Shown here piece after piece: positions 1 to 13,335 of a stretch of 64,000 bases of DNA. The DNA is taken from assembly GCA_035578155.1 (NCBI GenBank), contig JAPWDM010000004.1, positions 57,214,660 through 57,278,659 of the forward strand, in the 5' to 3' direction. This stretch comes from Brachynemurus nebulosus (lineage: Eukaryota; Arthropoda; Insecta; Neuroptera; Myrmeleontidae). Position numbers and translations under genes: made by a program. A model generated the notes under the pieces. The model worked only from the letters and a program-made list of their open reading frames with translations, had not been told where the DNA came from and made no database searches. Numbering within the stretch: the first letter of the stretch is position 1; each line of letters starts with the position of its first letter.

Positions 1-66
1 CCAGCATACTAATATTATTAATTTATAATTAATTTTATGCACGGCAAACTACGTAATTATGTGCCG

Positions 67-69
<3 letters not shown>

Positions 70-149
<80 letters not shown>
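70..149. repeat. (TA)n microsatellite
   Basis: An uninterrupted TA array of about 80 bp that ends directly against the left terminus of the foldback element at 152-1078. The IYIYIY reading frame across it is a translation of the repeat, not a gene. Confidence 0.97.
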
Positions 150-151
<2 letters not shown>

Positions 152-154
<3 letters not shown>

Positions 155-1075
155 TAGCGGAAAAAACTAAAGGATCAAAAAAAATTCAAATTCTTAGCGA
201 TTTTTCGAATGGCTGTATCTTCGTGAAAAATGGTCGTATCGGAGTCGTAAGGAAAGCAATTTAAAGCTGGAAGCTTTTCTTATTTTTACAAATTTAAATA
301 CTGTTATTGATAAAAATGTAAAAAACCTGAGAAAAATTTTTTTCCATTTTGTTGAAGATTATAAAAGTTTAAGACCAAAAAAATGATCCTTGAATCTTTC
401 CAAAAATTCAATCGAGTGAAACAAAAAAAACAGCTAGATGGATTAAATTGAAACTCGGTGGAGTTTTTGTGGGTATATTGAACTGTAAAAGGCACACTTA
501 ACATTAACGGTTTTCTCGAAATTTTTAATTCAGCGCTTGATTTTCCAAAAAGCTACCAAAAGCTCTTTTTTTCTTGTTTTTTCAATTTCATGTAGAGTAC
601 GCAAAAAATTCTTTTCTGAAAAAACAATGGCTAATCTCTGTAGAGAATTTATTCGAGTTTTTTAGACACACCTTCAATTTCCTGTGTGATCATTGGTTAC
701 TGAGATATCGATGGTCAAAGACGAAATGATCTTTTTCCATTCAAAGTCAAAGGCCTAAAAAAGGAAAATTAAAGCTGAATGAACAGGTTATCCGGTCTAT
801 ATGGTGGTTAAGTCGGAAAATTTTTTTTTAAGTCCGTGGACCAAAAAAAGAAACCGAAAAAATTCGAAATTTTTTTTTTTCAGTGTATTTATTAGGATTG
901 AGCGACACACGTTGCCTTGAAAGTTTTTTTATCGCAAGATCTCAAAACTAGAAACTTCCAGCTTTAAATTGCTTTGCTTACGACTCCGATACGACCATTT
1001 TTCACGAAGATACAGCCATTCGAAAAATCGCTAAAAATTTGGAATTTTTTTTTGATCCTTTAATTTTTTCCGCTA

Positions 1076-1078
<3 letters not shown>
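152..1078. mobile_element. Foldback/MITE-like element with ~115-bp inverted ends
   Basis: The two ends are inverted copies: 152-262 reads CACTAGCGGAAAAA... and 964-1078 is its near-complete reverse complement, ending ...CCGCTAGTG. Both ends sit in TA arrays, which fits a TA-targeting (Tc1/mariner-type) non-autonomous element. The middle (265-960) is AT-rich and holds only short meaningless frames; no transposase was found. Element class is inferred from the TA context only. Confidence 0.8.

Positions 1079-1168
<90 letters not shown>
1079..1168. repeat. (TA)n microsatellite
   Basis: About 90 bp of TA between the right end of the 152-1078 element and the left end of the 1169-1509 element. Confidence 0.97.
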
Positions 1169-3798
<2,630 letters not shown>

Positions 3799-4032
3799 GT
3801 CAAACACCGATGCGCCGGCGCTCCTAGGTTTGCCCAGTCAAACCTCAGGTCTGACATAACGTCTCTGTCAAAGTCCAAACGAATAGCGTTTTTCTACCTT
3901 TGACTAACGAATTTTTGGTTAATCCTAGGAGAGACTAATTTAGACAGTCAAACGCCGAAACTCAATTTGATGAAATCGGGGTTTGACCAGTCAGACCTAA
4001 ATTATTTAATTATTAGCTATAATAAAAGAATA

Positions 4033-4972
4033 GGGGAAGGTAGGGCAATGTGGCCACCCTAAGATTTGAATTGATATATTTTCTAAACGGTTTTAATTAA
4101 TTGATATTTCTTGATATAATACAATTGCAAATTTAATAAAGTCTTTATTTTATAATATACATACGGTTTATATATTCACAGTAATAAAAAATTATCAATT
4201 ATTTCGTAAGTGACAAAATGACCACATTACCCACCTTGGGTAGGTAAAGTGGCATAGTATTATTAATATTAAAAGTTAACATAGATTAAAACTGACTTTT
4301 TAATTTTTAGATGAAATTACAATTTTTAATCAAAAATATTACAATTTGCTACTAGTTAGCAATCATAAAAACAATTTTTAATTATCCAAAGTACTCAGAT
4401 GGTAACTATTTATTTTTAAAACAAAACTCACAAGTAAAATCGCCATCTTCCTCATTGCAACCAGAGCAGACTTCATAGACACATCTTTTGCATATCGTAC
4501 ATCGTACTCAGCCATCTTCTGCTATTGATTCCGGCCACAATTCTGGTACCACCACTAGATCCACTGGGTCACTTTATCTTTATACATAGTGGGCCACATT
4601 ACCCGAAACTAAGTAAAATAGGAAAACTGAAATAAGTTCCGCCCCAACGTATGATTCATAATTGTTTATTATAAAATTAATTACTTCAGAACTACAACAG
4701 ACACAGGGAATATTCACAAAAACCAAGTATTCATAATACAATATATTTTATACAATATTTGTAAGTACTTACCTTAGATCAGAGGGCACAAGAAACACTT
4801 TTTTTAAATAAAATTTTCTAAGTAACACCTAACGAGTTGATATGCACCGTGACACTATGTAAACTGTCAATCTATAATTTAAACTAAATAACAAGAGATG
4901 ACAGCTATTAGTTCATTTGTAAACTAGTGGTGACCACTTTACCTGCCTGGGCCACTATAGCGAGCCTTCCCC
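4033..4972 (-). mobile_element. pogo-like element remnant with GGGGAAGG ends, TA duplication
   Basis: Inverted ends GGGGAAGGTAGGGCAATG (4033) and, inverted, GGGGAAGGCTCGCTATAG (4972) are each bounded by TA, giving a 940-bp element. GTGGCCACC/GTGGTCACC-type sequence follows at both ends. It carries a piece of a pogo/Tigger-type transposase tail on the minus strand (separate entry). It is inserted inside the older 3799-6139 element. A related single end, TAGGGGAAGGTCGCCC, occurs at about 44972. Confidence 0.75.
4406..4574 (-). pseudogene. C-terminal zinc-finger tail of a pogo-type transposase (fragment)
   Basis: Read on the minus strand from about 4574 to a TAG at 4408-4406, the frame gives a proline/acid linker (...PELWPESIAEDG), a stop, then VRCTICKRCVYEVCSGC and a further CEFC pair. 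The spacing C-x2-C-x4-Y-E-x-C-x2-C ... C-x2-C matches the Cys-rich PHD/RING-like finger at the end of many pogo/Jerky/Tigger-type DDE transposases in insects. In that family a Trp normally precedes the first Cys; here the codon is TGA, consistent with a TGG to TGA change. Upstream codons are lost (stops appear), so only the tail survives. It lies inside the TA-flanked 4033-4972 element, which fits the superfamily call. Function is lost. Family assignment is from motif memory, not a search. Confidence 0.6.
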
Positions 4973-5107
4973 TATTTGTAATTTTAATGTTTATTGTTTC
5001 CATATTTTATGATTGAATTGACAAATAATCACAGTAAGAAATAAAATTGGTTATTGTTATTTTGTATCATGACAATAGGTCTGTAATTAATGAAAAAACG
5101 AAAAAAA

Positions 5108-5323
5108 TTACTCTTTATTTTGACAAGGTGATACGTTGTGGCATCTTTGGTTGCACAATACGTTCGATTTTTTACATATACACAATTTTGATGAACGTTT
5201 TTTATTACAGTGGCATTTTATAAAACCTTAGCCCCCAGACTTATAATCTTCTATATTAATCTCCCTCAGAGAAAGCTGAACGTTGGGCACATCTTCCAAA
5301 TTAAGAAATTTCTCTTTGCATTC
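5108..5323 (-). pseudogene. Cys-rich C-terminus of a transposase/integrase-like protein (fragment)
   Basis: On the minus strand a frame from about 5323 reads CKEKFLNLEDVPNVQLSLRE..., meets a TAA at 5230-5228, and continues with a Cys-rich segment (CHCNKKRSSKLCICKK...) to TAA at 5110-5108. The Cys pattern is C-x-C-x8-C-x-C-x6-C-x3-C-x5-C, resembling the CXC-like tails of integrase-bearing transposon proteins common in insects (often labelled KRAB-A domain-containing 2-like). I infer this is the end of the gene encoded by the 3799-6139 element, with the matching start at 5671-5787; the catalytic middle is deleted. The in-frame stop shows it is dead. The family label is an inference. Confidence 0.5.
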
Positions 5324-5374
5324 TTATATTTGATTCCTAGCAAAAAGTGTGTTTATTATTCCGTATTTTATCCC

Positions 5375-5670
5375 CAGGACCGGACCTAGAGTTATTAGGA
5401 GGGAGGGGATTTTGCTGTTGGCGCCCTCCGCGGCAAAAATTTTTGTGTGATGACCAAGAAAAAAAGGTCAACAGTAAATTTGGCACTTATCAGAAACGGA
5501 CAGTGTTGACCTTTTTTTGTCATTACTTTCTTTTCCAGACAAAAATTTTTAAAATATCACTGCGGCAAATAATTTTTTTACCGTTTTGGTGCCCCTTAAC
5601 TTACGTTTTTGACGCCCCTAAAAGCTTTCAGGGGGACAAGTACCCCCGCTGCTCCCTAGATCCAGCCCTG
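5375..5670. mobile_element. hAT-type MITE with 8-bp target duplication
   Basis: Ends CAGGACCGGACCTAG (5375) and CTAGATCCAGCCCTG (5670) are inverted with a few mismatches. The flanks TTTATCCC (5367-5374) and TTTGTCCC (5671-5678) match at 7 of 8 positions, the 8-bp duplication expected of hAT transposition. The 296-bp interior has no transposase; an open frame across 5347-5694 is chance. It interrupts the minus-strand transposase-like start codon region of the host element right after codon 39. Confidence 0.85.
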
Positions 5671-5787
5671 TTTGTCCCTACTCTGATACACTGAACTCTT
5701 ACTCAGATTAAATATTTTCGGCATAAACTTAGTTTTCAAAGTTTCTTTATCCACGTTTTCCGCCACAGCATAGTTTGATTCACACAT
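5671..5787 (-). pseudogene. N-terminal 39 codons of a transposase-like ORF
   Basis: On the minus strand an ATG at 5787-5785 opens a frame (MCESNYAVAENVDKETLKTK...) that runs 39 codons straight into the hAT MITE at 5375-5670. Beyond the MITE the frame continues 8 codons to a TAG at 5339-5337. With the Cys-rich end at 5108-5323 in the same orientation, this looks like the two ends of one gene in an internally deleted transposon. No domain is recognisable in the 39 residues, so the identity rests on position only. Confidence 0.4.
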
Positions 5788-6142
5788 CTTTAAGCTAACA
5801 CTCCCGCACGTTCAATGCACAAATACGGAATGACAAATAAATTTATTAGAATACCGCAAAGAGTTAGGCTTGCATGCAAAAACCTGTTTAAACAAGTGCA
5901 GTACAAATCGACGTTTGACCGAATATGCCTTAGTCGTTTTTAGGATAGACTAGGAAAACACCGAAACAGATTATTTTAGTTCCGACGTTTGACTAAAACG
6001 TTAGGTACTTCTAGGTTTGACTAAAAATACATCAGTCAAAGGCCGAAATAGGAACCTATTTCGGGGTTTGCCGAAAAGCGTTAGCCAAACCTAGAATAAA
6101 TTAGTCGTTCCGCGAAGGGACTGCATATCGACCTTTGACTAT

Positions 6143-6145
<3 letters not shown>

Positions 6146-6229
<84 letters not shown>
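6146..6229. repeat. (TA)n microsatellite
   Basis: About 83 bp of TA next to the right terminus of the 3799-6139 element. Confidence 0.97.
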
Positions 6230-6231
<2 letters not shown>

Positions 6232-7205
6232 TTTATTTGTTTTCCATATTTTTTATTATATCAAAAAAGTCGTATATTACTTGTTCATGAACTGAAAGCA
6301 TCCGGTGCAACATCACCCTCGTTAAAATCTTTGTGGTTAATTTAGTATGTAAAGTAAAAGGGATAAGTTATAAACAATAGTCTTCCTTACTCTTTTGGCC
6401 CCTTTTAAAAATCCCGTGAGTTGATGTACAAACCGACAGAATGAATTTATTTTTTTTCATTTTCGATACATACGAACATACGAGGAAAGTATAACGAGGA
6501 AACAGAAAAGCAAAGAATAACAAAGGAAAACAAAAAGAATTTTATAAATATATAATTTGATCTTTTTATTATGAAAAAGAAACATTTATCTACCTACATA
6601 TTGTTCGTGAAAAACTCCACAAAAAGGCTAACGTTCTATGGTACATAACGTTTTTAAATAAATAATTTACAATTTTAAAGTATTATAAAATATCAAATTA
6701 TACAGTATTGTTAAAAACACCATTTTTTTGTAATAAAAGTCAGCGTTTCAAAAGGTGTCTGGTTGTAGCCATCAATTTAATTCACTTTGTGTGTTCTATG
6801 TGCAAAGATGTGCCAATTGTTATAAATAGAAATTACTTATTAAAATGTTTATCAACGGCACTTCCATATACCAAAATGATACTTATTATGGACCCATAAA
6901 TTTCAAGTTAAAATTCCAAATGCTTTTACTGATTCAATAGGTAGCAAAATGGTATAGTAGCCAATAGCATACGTTAAGTCGTCTTTTTGAGATTTTTGAC
7001 AGGTACTGTTAATTGGGAAGGCACTGTTAAAATTGATAAAATTATTTCATCCCCCTTGATTATTACTTATATGACATAACTAGTGGATAAATTAAAAGCC
7101 AGCTGTTTCGATAATGGTGGGACGGGTATTGAGTAAATGTTGAGCACATTAAAAAAATTCAAAAGTAATTTCAAACTTAATAAAACTTATGCGCACGTAA
7201 TACTC
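6230..7205. other. Unassigned AT-rich DNA
   Basis: Nothing recognisable as a gene or element. The short frame at 6708-6899 has no domain features. Confidence 0.5.
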
Positions 7206-7335
7206 ACTGATTTGAGCGTTACTTTATGGTATTCCATATTTGTAAATAATGAAAAAAATATTTTACTTACGTTAGCACAAATACCACGTTTATTTTTTCA
7301 ATTGTGACAATTGTTTCAAGCTTAGAAGCCCATTT
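7206..7335 (+). repeat. Dispersed repeat, GAGCGTTACTTT unit, copy 1
   Basis: GATTTGAGCGTTACTTTATG followed by GTATTCCATATTTGTAAATA and then a hairpin-like block with AAATACCACGTTTATT and CAATTGTGACAATTG. The same order recurs at 17262-17388, in reverse at 13003-13034, and partly at 17395-17470. Confidence 0.65.
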
Positions 7336-9590
7336 TCAAATAAACTTTGATTATTAGTTGATTACTGGTTACGAGGGTACTCAACGCTAGAGACGTGTTC
7401 TAACGGTTTACTTGCTCATGCGCTGAAACTAAGTACGTAGGTGTCATGCAAGGGACCAAACTAGTAACCAAATCACACTGTTCCACTTGTAGCCAGTGGG
7501 TGACGTAAAATCTCCCCACTATGTTGTGTAGGTACACACTGTTTGCAATAGTGTTGGTTTGATGTTTGCGTCTGTCTGCGTATTTACACATACTACTACA
7601 AAACACCTATTATGGGACAGACCAACCTGTCCAATTCAAGTAACAATGTCTAACAAAGTATTACAATGCACTGTGCGTTCGCCGACGGACACCGACTGAC
7701 TACATGCTTTAAGCTATGACAGGCCTACAAATGGCTCCAAGCGAGTTACACTTTTTATGTCATCGAAGATGACATATTAATATCGTTGTGTGATTGAATT
7801 GAACACGTGTTTGAATAATTATTGAGTTGTACATCCATATTGAATAAACGTAAGAGGGCTGTAGAGTTGACAAAAAATCATAAATTAACACTTTCACTGA
7901 GATGGCATTACTTAGTGCGTGTCAAAAGCACGCACTTAACGAATTTTTTGATATTAGTTGGCTTGTAGTTGTTCTATGGTGTCATGTATGACACAGCTTT
8001 GTCGTTGTAAAGTTCAAACGACTAGCATTCGATTTTCTTCCTTAAATATCACATGTTCTCGTTTTGCTATAAATTTGGCATCTGATAGCATAAGATTATA
8101 AGGTGAGTCGACTATTTTCGTTCTTGTTCTTTATAGTAGATCTTTCTTTCAAAATAAATAGCTATCGATTCTTCATGTAAAACACACATATTTCAATTGA
8201 GTAGACCAAACTAAAACTTCTTTAATAAAAGCAAAAGTATTTATGGTAAAACTTGTGGTCGGATCTTAGTATACAATACCTACACCATTTTTTTTTAAAT
8301 TTCAGCTACTTTGTTGCTGTTGCTCGGTTTTTGTATTTGACATAACAGTATGTTGCAAATTGGATATGCTATTTAACCAAAAAGTATTAAAATTAATACC
8401 TTAGTAATTGAAATAAAGTGTACCTATGTAGTAAGTAAATTTCAAAGGCAAGTATTTATTTTAAATATTTTGAAACCATAAAGCGAAGATAAACTATCTC
8501 GTATAATTAAAAGAGTAATGTATACGTTTCCATTACTTTTAAATGGAGTCAAATATAAAAATACAAAAGTAAATTCTGTTTTAGTAGGTTTTTATAAAAA
8601 TTTTCAGCGAATCAGGTGTCATATAAAAATTTGTGTAGGTATATATGTATTCGGCTTTAAATTTACATTTCTTTAAATTTACATTTCTTTTTACTGATTA
8701 GTTTATATTTACGTCTTATTTACGTAAGTAAATTTACTTTGTCACGTAAGCCGCAAAAGTGAAATAAGTCATACCTATATTGTAGGCTAATCATAGTCGT
8801 GTAGTTTATTTCTTGGTAATATAGGAATTTTAAAAAATATCGAATAATTTAAGATTTAATATTAAAAGTACGTTTTTGTTCGTTAAAAATATTTATCGTT
8901 TTTATACCATAATTTTAGAAAAATTATTCACTTACTAACTTCTTGCTTTTCATAAGTTTTTGTAATAATATTTTCCTGAATTTTCCAAGTATCTTTAATG
9001 TTAAAAGCCGATGTAAATATTTTTTCTTCTACTTGTACTTTAACGACAAAAATTTCTTAATATTATTTTATTTTGAGGTAAAGTTTAGTTGACGTTTCAC
9101 CAATATGAATTAATTTAATTAATAGATCTTATTTTAATTCAAAAATAAATTTTATAAAGTTTTAAAATATTTTAGTGAATTCAGTTCTTTGTTTAATTTT
9201 TATATTAGTGCTTTCATATTTTCAACGAGGGGTTCAAACGGCATTTAAACAAAAATCTAAAAGAGAAAATTAAAATCACAATGGTATATTGTATTAGTAT
9301 TCTCATTCTTTCCAAAACAAAGGTTTAAAAACATGAGTTAACAAGCAGTATTGTAAAATAGTATTTTAAGTGTAAGTAAATTATATTCTACAGGAATATA
9401 TAGAAAATTGTTTCTAACTTCGAAGTGTAAAATTTAATTTATGGTTTGTGAAAATAATGACACCAAAAATATATTAAGTATGATGGACCGTATTTCTATA
9501 ACGCCTTTGTTTCGGTCTACAAGAGTTATACATATGAGGTACTTACAATGCTACCTACGCGACCATACAGTTACTGATATGATTTTCTTT
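7336..9590. other. Unassigned; moderately GC-rich patch at 7400-7760
   Basis: No gene recognised. 7400-7760 is less AT-rich than its surroundings; a minus-strand frame (7400-7606) there has no known domain. The perfect palindrome TATGTCATCGAAGATGACATA with a 3-nt loop lies at about 7757-7777. A consensus splice donor (AAG|GTGAGT) occurs at about 8102 without a convincing exon. 8660-8700 has a short direct repeat of TTTACATTTCTTTAAA. Confidence 0.45.
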
Positions 9591-11330
9591 TAGGGGCCGT
9601 TCCCTTATACCTGACCTTCCCTTTTTTCGATTTTCCCTAATTATCTCAAAAACTATAAAAGATAGAATAAAACACTTCATTAGACACAAAACTTTATTTT
9701 TAAACAGTTTTCGATTGATATGTTTAATTCCAGAGTCGGACCTACTGGAGGGGCTGTTCGACAGGTTAGGGGTGAAAAATATATTTTGTTAAATATGTTA
9801 CACACCTGGAATTTAAAGGAAACTTTGTACAGCAATAGAGTACATTAAGGCACAGTTACTGTATTTTTTTGGAAGTGGTCACTCAATAGGAACCCTATAA
9901 AAATAACATTGGATCGGATTTAATCTATGTTATTATCCTTAATAACGAGGACTGAGAGCTTAAAAAATATGTGTGATACTCTCGATATTTTTTGCTTTCA
10001 TGTGGATTGGAATTACTTTCCTATACTGAGTAGTTACCGGGAAAAACATTTTTGAAGAAAGCAGTCATTTTTGAATATTTTTTTAGTTATCTCCGTAACT
10101 TCTCGGTTTTGGCCGGGAAGGTTGCAGATATCAATTATTTATAACCTCGCTATACACATTGCCCATACAAATCCAGCTATACCTTTTTAGTGAATGTCAT
10201 TTTCGGGTTCTAGGGCCTGAAAACAAGTTTCTATCATAGTCCCGGGCTCAAGTCGTGGCATAACAGCGGGCGTAATAGCTGAATTTCCAGTCTGGAAATT
10301 CGCTAAAATTAAGATAATTAAGGGAGGAGTTCAAATAAAAAAGCAACTTTTTTATTTATGATTATTTTGCTTGTTGAAATTTTTTTCAAATTAGGGATGG
10401 TTTCAAATAGAAAATTTTGTTTTTGAAACATTCATTACTCTTCCCTGTGGGGGGAGGGGGTCCTTTTTCACAAGTTTTTAAGCGTTTACAGGGAACGCCA
10501 TATCTCAAAAAGTAATGAATATTTTTTAAATATTTTTTCATTATTTTATTCCCAAAGGACCTGTCCATAAAGCTGAGTATGGGTTTCAGGTAATTTTAAA
10601 AATTAATTATAAAATTGTAATCACAAAGTTCTAAAAATTATAAAACCCAACTTAAAAAAAAAAATGTTTAAAAATAGTTACAATTATTGAAATGGAAAAA
10701 GCATACTCCACTTTATGCGCAATATATTTATGAACAAAATAAAAAAAAAAATTAAGTCCCTATCTTTTCTAGAACTTGAGATATGATTTTCCTTGTCGGG
10801 AAAAACACAAGTTTCGGGAAACGATAAAAAACAAAAATAATAACAAAAGAAGCGGTTTACTCACTGTTTATTAAAACGTCTACAAAGGCATACAAATAAA
10901 AAAACATTATCTCAGTGCATACTATAACTCGTGTACACATCAAAACTAAATATTACCAAATCGCGAGAGGGGGCGAGCGTTATCTGCAAAGGACCAGCAA
11001 CTTGGCTGTGCAGCGGTTCAAAAATATTTTTCTACTTGAAAAAAAAAAATTTTGGCCATGTTTTATATATCACCGTGTTTGCAAAGAACCACAGAACGAA
11101 ATAAAAACAAAAAACGAGATTCGAAAAAAATTAGTTTATTAGCCGTTTCTGGCGTGAACTCCTTCCTTAATAAATCTTCCCCTTTAAAAATCTTCATATC
11201 ATCATCCTTAAGAAAATTCTGAACAAATTTATCTGGGGGTGGAGTTAGTTTCAACCCTTCTTCAATTTTGTTAGGATTTTTTTGGTTACTAAATATTGTG
11301 ACGCTTTCTGAAGGGCGCAGGTACCAAAAT
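9591..11330. other. Unassigned, likely old repeat DNA
   Basis: Only 10195-10325 is matched elsewhere in the window (51127-51270). The remainder has scattered short frames and poly-G runs (10448-10460) but no recognisable coding. Confidence 0.45.
10195..10325 (+). repeat. Dispersed repeat copy (pair with 51127-51270)
   Basis: The block containing GGCCTGAAAACAAGTTTCTA, the GGGCTCAAGTC/TGGCA section, a palindrome GAATTTCCAGTCTGGAAATTC and AGATAATTAAGGG is matched in the same order at 51127-51270 (GAAGCCTGAAAATAAATTTC ... GGGCTCAGGTC ... TTTTTCCAAAATGGAAA ... GGTAATTAAGG). The central palindrome is kept as a palindrome in both copies even where bases differ. Confidence 0.65.
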
Positions 11331-11985
11331 GCATTAAAATTGGTTCACGGATTTTAAACTATTCTCACGTGTGAACGATACATTTTGGTAGGTGTCCGGA
11401 ATTTCGCGGACGTGGAAATTTGCTGACACATGATATTCGCGGAAATTTGCCAACAGTAAGGGTTTTTACTATCTGAGACTAACCTGACAAGATTACAAGC
11501 ATATTTGAGCTGCGGAAATTTGCGGACACTTTTTTTTTTTTAATTTTAAAATTTTTTAACATGAAATTTTTGAAATTTGAGATTTGGTATGATTTTGAGT
11601 ATTTCTGAGCATGCTATTGTGTATGAAAAATTTTAATTTAGTACATTAAACAGTTTTAGAGGGGGGGGGGGGGGTCCTTGTAAATGCTTCGTGTAAATAT
11701 TACTTGATGCACGTACGACTGGTAAGAACTTGTCTACGTGCTATGGAGCTTATTAATTAATATTTTCCATAAATTTTTTTTTAGAGGGGGGGCAGAACGG
11801 TAAATTTTTAAGACGGCAGCAAAATTTGGAATTTTGGAAACTGAGATTTTTTTTACTCATCACTTTATTTTTTGTAGAAAATTGTCAGAAAGTTATTAAG
11901 AATTTTTTTTTTAAATTTTTATTTTAGGGAAAAGCAGGGGCGGCACTTAGGGTAAATTCGGTTCTGCCAATGAGATTAGTATCTC
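11331..11985. repeat. Degenerate repeats with GCGGAAATTTGC and poly-G tracts
   Basis: GGAAATTTGC recurs at about 11415, 11446 and 11518 with GGACAC/GACAC attached. Two blocks each end in AGAGGGGGGG (about 11655 and 11783). CAGGGGCGGCACTTAGGG at about 11935 resembles a hAT terminus, and GGCAGAACGGTAAATT (11790) is partly inverted at about 11960. No closed element could be drawn. Confidence 0.4.
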
Positions 11986-13218
11986 ACAAAATAGGTCAAA
12001 ATACAAGAACATCCCCACCCTTAACCTTCCCATTTCATTTCATATATTCTTATAGGATAATAAAATATAAATCTTTGCATGAACACACTATGGTTCTTTT
12101 AAAAGTATATAACAAAACTTTTTATATACTTATCTGAATTGTATAAAATTATAATAAAATAATTTTCATCGTCATTCTGAGTACCTATAGAAAAAGGATA
12201 AAGGGTAATATATTAAAACAATATTATATTATACTCGCAAGTGGTATGTGTGTTGGCGCTACATGATGCAGTATTTGTGAATTATTAATTAATCTTATAA
12301 TTTAAATATTAAGTGTAATTTTAATAATAAACATGATACATAGCTATATTATATTCGTTTTATACTGTTCACTTGGATATGTAGTATGCCACCCAGGGTG
12401 TGCCAACCAAGATGGATTATACGTGTGTATTTGAAGACAATAAAACACATAGATGATAAATATTGTATAAACCATAAACAACATCAACATTAGCTAGCGT
12501 ATCTAAACGACTGGTACAAGCTACACCGCTAACACAACAGAACAACAGCCAGTATGGTAATGGTTGTGTTTGCTGTCGCCGTTGCGGCTTTTTTCAATTA
12601 ACTTAAATAATTGAAATTTAAATCAAGTAATATTATTACTAATTACTGGAATATTTTTAGCGTGCCACAGTCAACATTGTCTACTTTTTTGCCTTGGTTT
12701 TAGGAAGACTCTCGTTGCCGAGAAACAAAGTACTACTTTGCGCTTTAAAGCGGAAAAGTAATACTTTGTCGCTCGCTCGACGTATATTTAATTACAAATC
12801 GGGTAGGCGTTTTTTTATATTTTCTATGGTAACAAATAAACAGATTCTAAAATTATTATATTTATGGTAATCAGGTGAAATATTAATTTTATTAAATTTC
12901 AAAATAACTACAAAATATTAATTAAAAATAATAAATAACTATAATTAATAAATAATAAGAATAAAAAATTTTAAGAAATCTATACATAAATAATAAACAA
13001 ATATGGAATACCATAAAGTAACGCTCAAATCTATTAATATTAATCTATACATATATGATGGAAATATATAATAGTGACAGTGATTTCTCAAGTACACCTT
13101 CAGATATTTCCGAAGCTGCAAAAATTATAACATTAAAATAAATATTAACGTCCATTATTATTTTTTCAAGTATCTTTTAGATAAAAAATACAATTTATAA
13201 GATTGTAGAAAAAATTTT
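11986..13218. other. Unassigned AT-rich DNA with one hairpin and repeat copy
   Basis: No gene recognised. An imperfect palindrome around 12725-12768 (CAAAGTACTACTTT ... AAAGTAATACTTTG) encloses the perfect core GCGCTTTAAAGCG. The reverse-oriented copy of the 7206 repeat unit lies at 13003-13034 (TATGGAATACCATAAAGTAA then CGCTCAAATC). Confidence 0.5.
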
Positions 13219-13335
13219 GTGTGTAATTCGAGCACAAAATGATATTGCCGCTCTCATGAGAATAACGCGCTCCGCCTGGCGGCAGTAACATTCTCAATCG
13301 AGCGGCAGTATACCATTTTGCGCTCTTAATACACA
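13219..13335. repeat. Hairpin / small foldback element, ~50-bp arms
   Basis: GTGTGTAATTCGAGCACAAA and the following TGATATTGCCGCTCTCATGA pair with the inverted right arm ending GCGCTCTTAATACACA. The arms match along about 50 bp with a loop of about 20 bp containing CGCTCCGCCTGGCGG. The minus-strand frame at 13166-13402 is incidental. Confidence 0.75.

Larger units (their letters stand above)
3799..6139 (-). mobile_element. 2.3-kb TIR element with subterminal GTCAAAC repeats
   Basis: Ends GTCAAACACCGATG (3799) and, inverted, GTCAAAGGTCGATATG (6139), each followed by TA and then a (TA)n array. Both ends carry clusters of the same short motif in both orientations: left at about 3799, 3838, 3871, 3898, 3946 and 3979; right at about 5912, 5981, 6014, 6034, 6063 and 6129. 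Such subterminal arrays are typical of transposase binding zones. The interior keeps the first 39 codons and the Cys-rich end of a transposase-like gene on the minus strand, so this looks like an internally deleted copy. It was later hit by the elements at 4033-4972 and 5375-5670. The superfamily was not determined. Confidence 0.7.

Noticed and set aside
8060..8110. TATAAAT followed by a consensus splice donor, suggesting a promoter and first exon
   Set aside because: The donor lies about 30 bp after the TATA-like word, leaving no room for an exon; motif is expected by chance in AT-rich DNA.
11063..11254. Minus-strand frame with MKLTPPPDKFVQNFLKDDDM start
   Set aside because: Composition is briefly protein-like, but there is no domain, no splice context and no second coding piece nearby.
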